Below, one piece after another: positions 9,532 to 19,496 of a DNA stretch of 33,741 nt. This DNA comes from Ettlia oleoabundans (lineage: Eukaryota; Chlorophyta; Chlorophyceae; Chlamydomonadales): assembly GCA_019693395.1 (NCBI GenBank), contig JAAMXP010001873.1, positions 3,071 through 36,811 on the forward strand, in the 5' to 3' direction. How positions within the stretch are numbered: the first letter of the stretch is position 1; each line of letters starts with the position of its first letter. Below the pieces are notes generated by a model. That model made no database searches. It had not been told where the DNA came from and worked only from the letters and a program-made list of their open reading frames with translations. A program made the translations under genes and the position numbers.

Positions 9532-11604
9532 ATGGCCAAGCTTCCGGGGCCTGGGCTGCCTCGACGCCTTTTCGTAAGCGTGGGTGGTCTACTGGTGGCG
9601 GCTGCTGTGCTACGAGCTTTGCTGACAAAAGGGTGGCTGCCCAGGCACGCGTTTGACGCTGGGTGTACCCCAACCGCGGCACCGACTTTTTCGAGCCAAG
9701 TTGCACAAATTGGGCGCCATCGGGCGCCTGCCCGGTGTGCAGCATATGGTGACATAGTCCAGGCAGCCGTGGACCGCAAGCCACATCCGCAGTTGAACCA
9801 GGCCCAGCTTCTGTGGATTTCCTCGCTGGTGCATGGGCAAGCCGCTGCCCGCAATGAGTCCGGAGCAAGATTCCTCGTTTTCGGGCTTGGCTATGACTCA
9901 GATACTTGGGCTTCAGTCAACTGCGGAGGGAGAACAGCTTTCCTGGAAAACTACCAAGAATGGATTGACAAAATTACGTCGGTGTACCCTGAGCTCGAGG
10001 TAATCATCCTGACGCCAGTCGGCTTAGCATTTAATGGCACTAATGGCATCTGCAACTATGCACCTGCGGGGCTGCCATTTGATACACAGCTTTTGTATGC
10101 TTCCAACCTTGCTGAGCAACCTCACCATTCATACAATCCTGCCCAGGCTTACAACGTGACCTACCGTGGCAAGCTGGCTGAGGCAGAAGCCTTCTTTGCC
10201 GAACCCTGGGTCATGGACCTCCCAGCTGCTGTTCAAGATTCGTGCTTTGATGTGATCCTCGTTGATGCACCACAGGGCTACGCTAGGAAAGGGGTTCCAG
10301 GTGCGGTTCATACTTCTGCTTTGTTGCTGGCATTCAGCATCAACACATTACTATCAGGGCAACTATGTCATAGATTGGTGATGGCCGGCAAGTCCTCAAC
10401 CAACACTGGGAATGAAATATATGACTGCCTTCTTTTGTTCTGGTCAATCCCGGGCATCAGCTTTTGCAAACCATTGCATGCCAGAAGCGGTACCCCCATT
10501 TGGATAAAGTTTCAGTCCGGCGCACATGTGATAGTAACATGCACAGTGTTTCTGCTGAAAGGTGTGTCTTACTGAACCGTCGAACCAGAATTTTGGCCGA
10601 GAAGAAGTTGCTGCCAACGCAGTCAAGTAGCGGTCAAGCCAATTTATGCTCATTGCTGGGCAAACGGCAGCACTGCAAAGCACCGCTTCACAATGCTGCT
10701 GTACAGTTCACCACCAAGACACGCACTGCAAAGCAGCTTTGTATCTATTGAACTGCCTGTTGTATTCAGCTGACTAGGGCTGGTTGAGCAGCACTGTGGT
10801 ACCGATACAAACGCTTCTTGAGACTGGTGTCTGTGCTGACCCCTGCTTGCTGCAATCTGCAAGCTGTCAATGTCACCCTGGTGCATGGCAGCATTATAAA
10901 CACAGAGTGTCGTGCACAAGTGGCGGTAAGATGCCAACCACGTATGAACTATCATGTTTAGTTTGTCTAAAACCAAACTGGGACTTTTGGAAAACATGCT
11001 GTGGTTTCAAACCTGATAAATTATTGGCAGTCATGCCCCGCACTTGCGGTTCAGAGGACACATGGTGGCAGCCCCGCTGAACCTCTGTATTGCAATGCGA
11101 TGCTCTCTCTTGGCTAGGGCGCCAACTGTGAAGGGGAGTTGCGTCCATTCCTGCACTTGCTTGATGCATGGCAGCATAGGCTCACTCCAGGAAATTCATT
11201 TCATCCAAAATTTGACCGCCAGGTTCATCACCAGAACAGAACGCTCGTTTGCTTCCACAGGTAGAATGGAGAGCAGTTACTTTGCTATGCACAACGCTAG
11301 GCGTTGTATTGCGGCAGGAGAGGTGGTGAGTCTGTGATGGCATGCACGTTTATTGCCTGTCCCCATATGGCTGCTGTTGTGTGAGTTTATGCCTTCAATT
11401 TGCGCATACCTCACATGGTTGCCCTGTTTGGTGCAGGAGGATGTTGTCATCATGTTGCATGATGTCAATCGAAAAGTTGAGCAGAAAATAATCGAGCGCA
11501 TTCTCACTTCATCAGACGGCAGCGTTAAGCGGCTGGGAATCATCCGGGGAAGAGCTGGGGACCTTGCAGGGTTCCGAGTTGGCAAACCTTCCACCATGCT
11601 CTAG
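9532..11604 (+). CDS. DUF579 protein, glucuronoxylan 4-O-methyltransferase-like, type II membrane
   Basis: Three exons: 9532-10300, 11261-11325 and 11437-11604, 333 residues. Intron 1 (960 nt) joins in phase 1 and restores APQGYARKGVPG-RMESSYF. After a short basic N-terminus there is one membrane anchor (LFVSVGGLLVAAAVL, about residues 13-30), as in Golgi type II enzymes. The DUF579/Polysacc_synt_4 domain covers about residues 95-325. It contains ARFLVFGLGYDSDTWASVN (SAM-binding region of GXM enzymes), TAFLEN, FDVILVDAPQGY and, in exon 3, VVIMLHDVNRKVEQK. Land-plant GXMs transfer a methyl group from SAM to O4 of glucuronic acid on xylan; IRX15 relatives also belong here. Substrate in this alga is unknown. 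The segment between TAFLEN and YNVTYRGK is longer than I recall for plant enzymes. Exon 2 may end at 11322 or 11325; GTGAGT favours 11325. Confidence 0.82.
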
Positions 11605-11656
11605 CTTGATGGCATTGCAGTTTGCCAGACTGAACCCTTGGACCCACAACAATCCT

Positions 11657-11661
11657 TGTAA
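11657..11661 (+). promoter_or_regulatory. Poly(A) signal TGTAA after the DUF579 gene
   Basis: TGTAA lies 53 nt after the stop codon. Confidence 0.55.
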
Positions 11662-11819
11662 GCACATAGTACAACACAGGCTGGGCAGGTGGAGCTGTGG
11701 GAAGCAGCAACAGCGCAGGAGGTGCTGGTAGGAACTAATGGCGGCAGATCAGGAGGGACACATTTCAGGGACCACATGCCATGACAATGGTATGTGGAAT
11801 GTGGGTGGCTCATTCATCA

Positions 11820-11955
11820 CCCCAGTTGCCTGATTTTAATAAATAAATCAACTGGCCTTTCCTCAGGTTGACTGGCTCAGAAAGACGCAGATTATTGAAG
11901 CATAATAATAGGTAAGGATGCCGGAGCACTAAGAACGCATATTATTATTCGGCAG
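11820..11955. other. AT-rich intergenic stretch with small inverted repeats
   Basis: This stretch is much more AT-rich than its surroundings. CCAGTTG near 11822 and CAACTGG near 11848 can pair around an AT-rich loop. Two ATTATTATT-type runs flank the middle. It abuts the S13 relic, so it may mark the edge of the duplicated block. Confidence 0.4.
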
Positions 11956-11960
11956 AGCAG

Positions 11961-12298
11961 GCATGTTGAGCAGTAGAGCAGCCAGCGAAATGGTGCTCAT
12001 CCACACACAGCAGTAGTTAAGCTGTCTGTCAGCGGCAGTTGATAGGTGCACGTTTCCGAGCTTGTGGACGACCACTGGTGCGTAAATGGCTGGTGCTAGC
12101 CCCACCAGAGCTCATAGCTTGATAATTCATGGCGCCCTTCCCCTGTATTGCAGACGCTCAAGTCTGTTTGGAAGCTACGCACAAGGAATCATGTTTTAAA
12201 TAGGCAGACGCACCCTGCGCTGCACCGTCACCTTTCAACACCACGCACCACGTGAAGGCAAGCCAAGCCCAACGTCGGCAAGACGCACTGGCGCTTAG
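11961..12298 (+). pseudogene. Truncated, intron-containing relic of the chloroplast S13 gene
   Basis: The segment aligns piecewise with the intact S13 gene. The leader and exon 1 match (ATG at 11990; ATGGTGCTCAT against ATGGTGCTCAC), with an in-frame TAG after MVLIHTQQ. Intron 1 follows, with shared GCTTGTGGACGACCA-type sequence and acceptor TATTGCAG, then the start of exon 2 (ACGCTCAAGTCTGTTT). It then jumps to sequence like the 3' part of S13 intron 3 (CAGACGCACCCTGCG, compare 6462-6476) and finally to the last exon (GGCAAGCCAAGCCCAACGTC against GGCAAGGCCAAGCCTATTGC). Exons 3-5, the conserved protein body, are missing. Because introns are retained, it arose from DNA duplication and deletion, not from a reverse-transcribed mRNA. 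It cannot make S13. Confidence 0.85.
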
Positions 12299-12501
12299 TG
12301 GATTGCATACACTACTGCATTGGGACCCTTGAATGCACATGGCAGAAAAGACACTGCAAAAGAAGGCGCTGACAGGGAGACATAAGATACTACAGGGTGC
12401 AATGGCAGCTGGGGCGGGCGTACTGCTTTTGTACTGGCCAATGCTAAGGGTTGACTGTAACTTGTTTCTATCGTCATTTTTGTGTAAGTTCAAGACTGCT
12501 A

Positions 12502-15500
12502 ATGCACCCGGTGGTGACAACCGGACGAACCTTCAAGCGCATCCACTTCGTGCCGTCCAAAAACCATGATGCGCACGGTGTTGCCGTTGATATAAACGGG
12601 TTGTTACGCTTGAACGATCCCCCAGAGGTACGGGTACTAGTTGCAGTGTTGCATGCGCCGTGACGTCATGTGAACAGAAAAGGGCAATAGCGGCGAGTGA
12701 AGCCCCTGGTCTTCGCTTGACAGGCGGTTATGTGGCGGGCAGGACTGCATGCAGTCGGGTGCTGAGTTCCGCCCTCGTTTCTTCCTGCTCGCAGGCAACT
12801 GCCGCCCAGCAGGACGCCGCAATGACGCGGCGCAGCGGCCAGGGTGGTATTCGGCACGGGACCGCGCCGCACAAGGAGCTGTTCCGAGTTGAGGACCTGT
12901 CGCTGCAGTGGCGGGAGATGCGCAAGGCGGTGAGCGCGCCGCTGCCATAAGGCCTCTTCTGCTGGCCCGGTTGCTGGGCCTGACGCTGGCTTGCTGGCTG
13001 TCCAACAGTCATAAGTCCGGCAGATCAACTTCTAAGAATATTTATTGATTGGCTGCATGCTGCCGGCCACCAACCCATCAGCCTCACAGCGCCGCATTTG
13101 CCTCCAGTCCTCCCTCCCCTGCTGCTGCCTCATTTTGTGCAGGGAGCAGGGCTCCAGAACCTGGGCAACACCTGCTTTATGAACAGCGTCCTGCAGTCAC
13201 TTGTGCACACGCCGCCCCTGGCGGAGCTGCTTCTTTTGGGCGGCTCAGGGCGTTTGCACAATGGGGCAGTCAACGGCTGCTACCCCATCCAGCTGGCGCA
13301 GGAGTTGGTGTCGCGCTCGCTGGCACATACCAGCCGCACCGCCATTCCACCCCTGAACTTTGCCAAAGCTCTGCGTCGCATTAGCAGGAGGTAGGTGCCA
13401 GTCCCCCCAGCTTCAATTCCTGAGCTCATAAATGGAGTTTCGTGGCTCCGTAGGTTAACCGGGTCAAGCCAGTCTCAAAACACCTCAATGTCTGCTGTCA
13501 ATGCTGCCCCTCGCCTGCTTCATTTCATCTGCCTTTGCCTTGCATCACCCCTATCTCCGCCCATCCAATGCCCGCCAGCCAGCCCTGCCCTGCCCTGCGC
13601 CGTGCGTGCCATTGCCCTTGCTGCCGGGTGGCGAATGATGACGAATTCTTTTGTGAGCCGCCTTTGCCCTCAAGGCATGCGGCACGTGAATCAACCAATT
13701 CGTCATAGTTACACTGATGCCCCCAAACAACAGCACCCACAGGGTCCTTGCTTTTCGCACCGCCTGCCTGCCAAAGCAACTGTCTGCATTCAACGTAATC
13801 CGCCTGCGAGGATGTCGACTGTCCGGCTCCGCTTTTGCCATCTCATTGCTCTCTATTGGCTATCGACCCACCCCACCCTCTGCTTTCTGCGCCTCAGTTT
13901 TGTTCACTATGCACCGGAGGGCCACATCTGGCACGGCCGAACAAATCATATAGCCCACAACGTACCCTCGCCACCACAGCAAACCACGCCCCTTCCCCTC
14001 TTCCACATCTCCTGCAGCTTCCGCCCTGGCCGGCAGGAGGACGCGCATGAGTTTCTCATAGCGCTGCTGGACGCCATGCACGAGGCCAGCATTGCGGGCA
14101 TGAGCCCCAAACCGCCGCCAGAGCTGGCGCAGACATCATTCATCTACCGCATCTTTGGGGGGCGCATGCGCAGCCAGGTGGGCACACTGTGAGCATGGTA
14201 TCTTTATCACTTGTGCTGCAGTGCGTGTGCAGCCATGTGGGAGCTCGCAGGATGCCCTTCTTCCCACTTCTGCACTGGTTTTACAGAGACTGGTGCAAGG
14301 GTGGGGCACATTGCAGCATTAAGGACAGGCATGACTGGGGTGCCACCACCAGTTCTAGCCGGTGTTGATCTTCCACACGCACAGCCGTACTGCCTGTGCG
14401 ATGTTGCACCCATCCACCCCACTGTGCCACATATCTCCCACAGGTAAAGTGCTGTGAGTGCGGCTATGAGTCTAACACCTACGACCCCTGCATCGACCTC
14501 AGCTTGGAGATCAGCCGCGCACCCTCAGTGAAGCGGGCGCTGGAGCATTTCACAAAGGGTGGGTGGGGCTGATTGTGTGTAGGTGAACTAGTGAAGGAGC
14601 AGGTGAAGGAGAAGGCAACAAAGTGGGTGAGGGAAAGTGGGAGTGAGAGGCGGGAGCGGGGTGGAGTGCACATGGATGGATAAGGTTGTGGGGCATAATT
14701 ACAAGTGTGCAGGTGAATGCGAGGGTGGATGGAGTGACAGGTCACAGTTATAATTGATCTGCGAGGAAACGGGAAGACAAACCAGTCCACTCCACTTTAC
14801 TCTTGATCTCCACTCTGTATCAACCTGCACCCCTCATGCAGGCGAGGTGCTTGACGGTGGCAACAAGTACAAATGCCCGCGCCAGGGCAAGGCTGTGCGT
14901 GCGGTGAAGCGCATGACGGTGGATGCCGCGCCAAACGTGCTCATGATTCAGCTCAAGCGTTTCGAATTCTCCTTCTCAGGGCACAAGATCAGCAAGAAGG
15001 TGGGATGGGCAGGTTCTGGCAAGGGTCGAGCTGGGGTGGGGTGGGTGGATGGGGTGGGGTTAGGATGGGGTGAGCCAGCTCTGCAGCAGCTGAACTTATC
15101 GGCCGTCGGTCTTGTCTCAGTACATGTGTTTTGGAAAGACGACCTTAGGTTCCCTGTCTATCTTTTCCATTCCAGCCTCCGTTACCAACAATCGCCTGTT
15201 TGCCACAACAAGGGAAAGGCTGGCCCAGCTCGCAGAGTAATGCCTGATGCAGTCGTGGGCTTTCTCTTTCTATTCAACAATGCTGCGTCCCCTCCCTTTT
15301 GCAGGTCGACTTTGATCTTGAGCTTGACTTGGGGCCCTACATGAGCGCCCCGCCGCCTCCTGGCTGCCCTGCCCTGTACGACCTGTATGCTGTGCTGGTG
15401 CACAGCGGGCATAGCGTGCACAGCGGGCACTACTACGCCTACGTGCGTGCACCCAACGGCATGTGGCACATCTGTGACGACACACATGTTGCGCAGGTGG

Positions 15501-18292
15501 GTCGACATTTTTGTTATTGGGGGTGTAAAGTGTGCCTGTGGGTGGTTCGGTGGGTGTTTAGCCATTGGATGCTTGCTGGGGGTGGGCATGGATGTGGGAG
15601 TTTTTGATTCGGCATTGATTGGAGTGCATGGCAGCCAGTATGACCTCACACCCCGCAGTCTGCTCAGCGGTTCCCACTTTGTTAGGTGCAGGTTGTGCAC
15701 CTGTGCCACCAGTGCAATCCCCCAGGGCTCCCCTCGGCCAACCTTGTGCTGACGCCTCAGCCTGCCATGCGTGCAATGCGCCCCCTATGATCTGCAGGTG
15801 GCTGAGCGGCAGGTGATGGCACAGAAGGCTTACATACTATTCTACCTTAAAAGACAGTTGGGCCCCAAGCGGGCGGCACCGCACCCCAGTGGTGGCAGCC
15901 GCAGCACTGGCGTGCTGGGACCCATGCCTGCGATGGCCCCTGCGCCGCGCCAGCAAGATGTGCAGCAGCAGCAGCAGCAGCAGCAGAACATTCAAAAGCA
16001 GCATCATGTCAAGCCGGTCAAGTTGGATGCTGTGCCACAACACGCTGCAGCACCTGCGGTTGGGGCGGCGGCCACAAGCGGCGGCAAGAAAAGGAAGCGG
16101 CTTGAAGCGGAAGCTGTGCCTCAGCAGCAACATCAGGATGGGCATCAGCATAAGCACAAGCAGCGACAGCATCAACCGGACGAAGAAAATGGGCGCAGGA
16201 GCGAGCCGACGTCGTTGCAGCAGCAGCAGCAGCAGCAGCAGGAGGAGCAGCTGTTGCCTCTGCAAAATGGGCGCGTTAGCAAGAAACAGCGGCGCGCACG
16301 GCAGCATTCTGTGGGCGGCAGCGGCGGCTGCTTCAGTGACGGGGATGCGCCGCTACTGTCTCCAGTAAGGTCGGTGTAGCAGGTGTAGCAGCGGAAAGGG
16401 TGCTCTACGACTGCACATAAACATAGACGGACGTGGTCCAGGGAGCGGGCGGCTTTTACCCCCTATCTTGCCTGCCTGCACACCTGTCCTATTTGCTGGG
16501 CTCCCACCTTTCTCTGCACCTTCCATTTCAATCGCCCATTCAGCCGGACGCTACCTGCACTGCACAAGGGGTGTGACGACACGCACTGGGCACTGATTAT
16601 CACAGTGACTGACATGCATTCTGTGGGGTCTCAGAAACCCCCTGACTGACCCCTATACCCTCGAAACCTTTCGACGTGTATGTGTGCCTTCCAAACAGCC
16701 GCTGTGCTGCATCTCCGCCTAGCTCAAATTCCCGCTAAGCACCCACTTGCACTGCATGACTCCCACTGCTGGTCTCACTGTGGCTTGTTCAGCAGGCTGG
16801 ACTGCATAGCCCTGCCCACTCGTCCATGCGCCGGCACCTCCCAACCATGGCCGCGCTTCTTTGCAACCTGATGGACTCAGATTGTTAGGAGAAATTACAG
16901 CCCCAAAGTTTAATTGCTGACTGTCGGGTTCCCCCCGGGCCCCCTGCCTTCATTGTATTGCTGCAGGCCGCGTCTGTTACTTGCCCCATCCCCGCTTGCA
17001 GCTCTGGCAATAACCCGTCGTGGGGCGCGTCTAGCAGAACTGCTGTCTGTCAGCCGGCACGGCCCCACGCTGCGTGCCAAGAGGCTGTTGCGGCAGAAGG
17101 GGCGCCTCAAGACCGCCGCAGCAGCAGCGGCCACGGTCGGAACCGCGACTTTGACAAGGGAAGGTGGAGAGGCTGCTGCAGCACGGGAGGACAGTCCCGC
17201 TTCCTCAGCGCCAGGTGGCAGTGCTGGCAGTCCCGTAGTATCGGCCCCCGAATGGCCGCCAGTGAAGCAGCAGGGCTCAGCTGCAGCTGCGGATGTAGCA
17301 GATAGCAGCGGGGTGCAGCAGCAGCAGCCGCGGCAGCGGCAGCGGCATCCCAAGGTGGAGGACCACCACCATAAGGGGGGCCGGCAGCAGCGAGAGCAAG
17401 AGGAAGACGAACAGTTACAGCAGCAGCAGCAGCAGCAGCAGCAGGTGGCTGCAGCATCGCTGCTGAGGCCGCCTCTCAATTTCGGCAAGGCTAGTGGAGG
17501 CGTGGCAGGCGGCCATGCGCAAGCTGACGGTGTGAAAGCGTTTCTGCATGGCAGCAGCGGCAGTGGGCTGCGGCTGCAGGCCTGGGAGGGCCGGGATGCA
17601 GCCGAGAAAAAGCTGCAGGCACAACTGCTGCGCAAGGTGAGGCTATAGCCACCAACACCTGCATATGTGAGTGGCTCCTTATCGCCCCAAACAAACCTCG
17701 GCCCAAGCTTGCAACGTCCCGCCTCGGGTCAGTCACCTGCCGTCGAGCCTTGCGTTGCCTGCCTTTCAGCCCCAGATGCTGTGCTGGGGCCGGTCCAATC
17801 GCTGTGCTTGTTTGGCTCTCTAGCCAACAACCCCTTGACAACCAGTTCTGGGCCCTCACCCTGCCTGCTGCTTGCCGTGCATGCTGTGCCCTCTTACAGG
17901 AGGCGCCTAAGCGGCGGTTGCAGGATGATTATGATTTAGAATATGACAAAGGACGGACTAAGAAAGTGCGCAACAAGCAGAATGGCGCCGGCGAGGATGG
18001 GGAGGATGGCAGTGGCGGCGGCGGCATAGATGGGGAGACATTTGATGCGGCTTGGCGCCAGAAGCAGCGTGATGGTGTGCAGACACAGGTACGCGGTAAT
18101 CGTAAGCGGCGCTCCGCAGAGTACCAGCAGCAGCAGCGGCAGAACCAGCACCGGCAGCACCTTGGTGGTGGCCGAGGACGAGGCCGGGGCAAGCATGGTG
18201 GCATGCACGGCGGCAGGCATGGTAGCCTGAAGCGGCACTCATTCGGGGCGCATGCCCGGCATGGCGGCAAGGGCGGCAGGACGCCCAGATGA
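12502..18292 (+). CDS. USP36/USP42-type ubiquitin carboxyl-terminal hydrolase
   Basis: Ten exons: 12502-12627, 12795-12929, 13143-13390, 14018-14177, 14444-14558, 14842-14999, 15305-15496, 15798-16369, 16967-17636 and 17900-18292; about 922 residues. The Cys box [16 protein letters not shown] puts the nucleophile near residue 98. [12 protein letters not shown] follows in exon 4. The His box [16 protein letters not shown] puts the catalytic His near 356, and WHICDD supplies the Asp near 372. [10 protein letters not shown] closes the peptidase domain. The order and motifs match plant UBP23 and animal USP36/42, which deubiquitinate nucleolar, ribosomal and histone substrates. The tail has polyQ tracts, KKRKR-type basic signals, a [17 protein letters not shown] block like the USP36 C-terminus, and a Gly/Arg/His-rich end suited to nucleolar binding. 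The exon 8/9 junction is uncertain: a GTAAGG donor at 16365 is better but breaks the frame, and an acceptor before 17002 is possible. The second CxxC of the zinc site is CPRQ. Confidence 0.9.
15962..15986 (+). repeat. CAG microsatellite coding polyQ (USP exon 8)
   Basis: Eight pure CAG units encode glutamines in the disordered tail of the USP. They are expected to vary in length between strains. Confidence 0.9.
16218..16242 (+). repeat. Second CAG tract in USP exon 8
   Basis: About eight CAG units in frame encode polyQ, followed by Glu-Glu-Gln. Confidence 0.9.
17418..17444 (+). repeat. CAG tract in USP exon 9
   Basis: Nine CAG units in frame encode polyQ. On the minus strand they give CTG runs that produce spurious Leu- or Cys-rich open frames. 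Confidence 0.9.
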
Positions 18293-18363
18293 AATGAGCT
18301 GGTGGGTTTGCCTTAGCGCCCCTTGACTGCAGTCCCTGTGATGCCAAGGAGTGCGTTTGTACC

Positions 18364-18388
18364 ATATAAATATATATATATATATATT
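18364..18388. repeat. (TA)n microsatellite in the USP 3' UTR
   Basis: An AT dinucleotide run lies about 75-95 nt after the USP stop. It is immediately followed by TGTAA (18389-18393), the likely poly(A) signal, so the two together probably form an AU-rich cleavage region. Confidence 0.8.
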
Positions 18389-18393
18389 TGTAA
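18389..18393 (+). promoter_or_regulatory. Poly(A) signal TGTAA of the USP gene
   Basis: TGTAA lies directly downstream of the TA repeat, about 97 nt after the stop. Confidence 0.6.
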
Positions 18394-19496
18394 AGCCTCG
18401 CAAGGCCTTGCTGCTTGCCAGGGCTGGCCAACCCCACAGGGACGGGGCCTGCGGTAGTCGGTATGCTGTGGTCTTCAGCAAGGCGCAATGGGCGCTGGCA
18501 GCGACACACCTGCCCTGGCACATAGAAAAGCACCAAGGGCAGCAGCTGTTGCATCAGATTGTGCATCCAGTCTGGTGGCCTACAGTTGTGCCATGGCAGC
18601 TCTGCTGTGTCTCGCAGCGGCGCTGTGGGTTAGAGGGTGGTAAGGAGGCCAAGGGGAAGGAGAATGATGCACAGTGGAGGCATTGGCAGGGAAGCTGGCA
18701 AATTACGCCCAAAGGGCTGCGATGGCAGACATTGGACATCGAGCCATGCAACAGAATGGGCCCCAAAGCAGCAGGCGGCCTCACTATGAGTGGGATTGTG
18801 CCCCAGAGCCTTCACCCCCATCCACATGCAACCCTGTGTCCCTCCCCTTGCTTCAGTGGCAGTGCGGCAGTGTTGCTGTGTGAGTAAATCGGGGCGCAGT
18901 AGGAGGGGATTCAAATGTCACGTGAGAATAAAGGAAGGAAAGTGTAGCGGCGGCGATGAACGGGCAAATTGGCGTTGATCCCCCTCTCCATACGCTCCTT
19001 CCACCTCCCAACAACCTCTGCTTCAGATACCCGCCGCTCAATGCTAATTCTTGTCCAGCCGCTGGAATAGCCACCACGTACCACTCAAGCCTTATGATGG
19101 ATTCTTGTGTAGGAACTCTGTCAGGGCTCAACCAGCAGCTACCGTCGTTGCCTCCTGAAGGGTGCGCCCTGTTCCGCCCCCTGCAGGCCAGCAGCAAAAC
19201 TCATTAAAGCGCTTCCTGCTCCTACCCATTGCCTAACGATGCAATCACCGTCAAGCTGCACACCCTCAGGAGCTTGATCCAGCAGTACAGAACTAATGAT
19301 CTGTGGCAGCTTCTGTGGCCAGGACAACTTGTGTGTAGTGAGTTCTGCCGGATTGGGGTAATATGTGGCACAGGTCTGTTGACTGCTTCCTCAGTAAATT
19401 TCATGCTCTCGCTTGGCACGAGAACCCCATATTTACTGTAACGGCGAAGTTTGTCCAGGAAGTGTGCCTACGACAGTCTGCCCTTTGCACACTTTG
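18394..19496. other. Intergenic region upstream of the bZIP gene
   Basis: No coding frame shows family similarity or splice support. It presumably holds the bZIP promoter and 5' UTR. Nothing else was recognised. Confidence 0.45.

Noticed and set aside
10301..10575. Continuation of the DUF579 exon 1 frame into a 361-residue product
   Set aside because: The conserved motif APQGY...PG-RMES is only restored by splicing at 10300 to 11261; the read-through sequence has no similarity to the family.
15837..16307. Leu-rich minus-strand open frame resembling membrane segments
   Set aside because: The Leu runs are the reverse of the CAG tracts in USP exon 8.
16910..17635. 241-residue Cys/Ser-rich minus-strand open frame
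   Set aside because: It is the antisense of CAG and Ala/Gln codons in USP exon 9; the plus strand explains the sequence.
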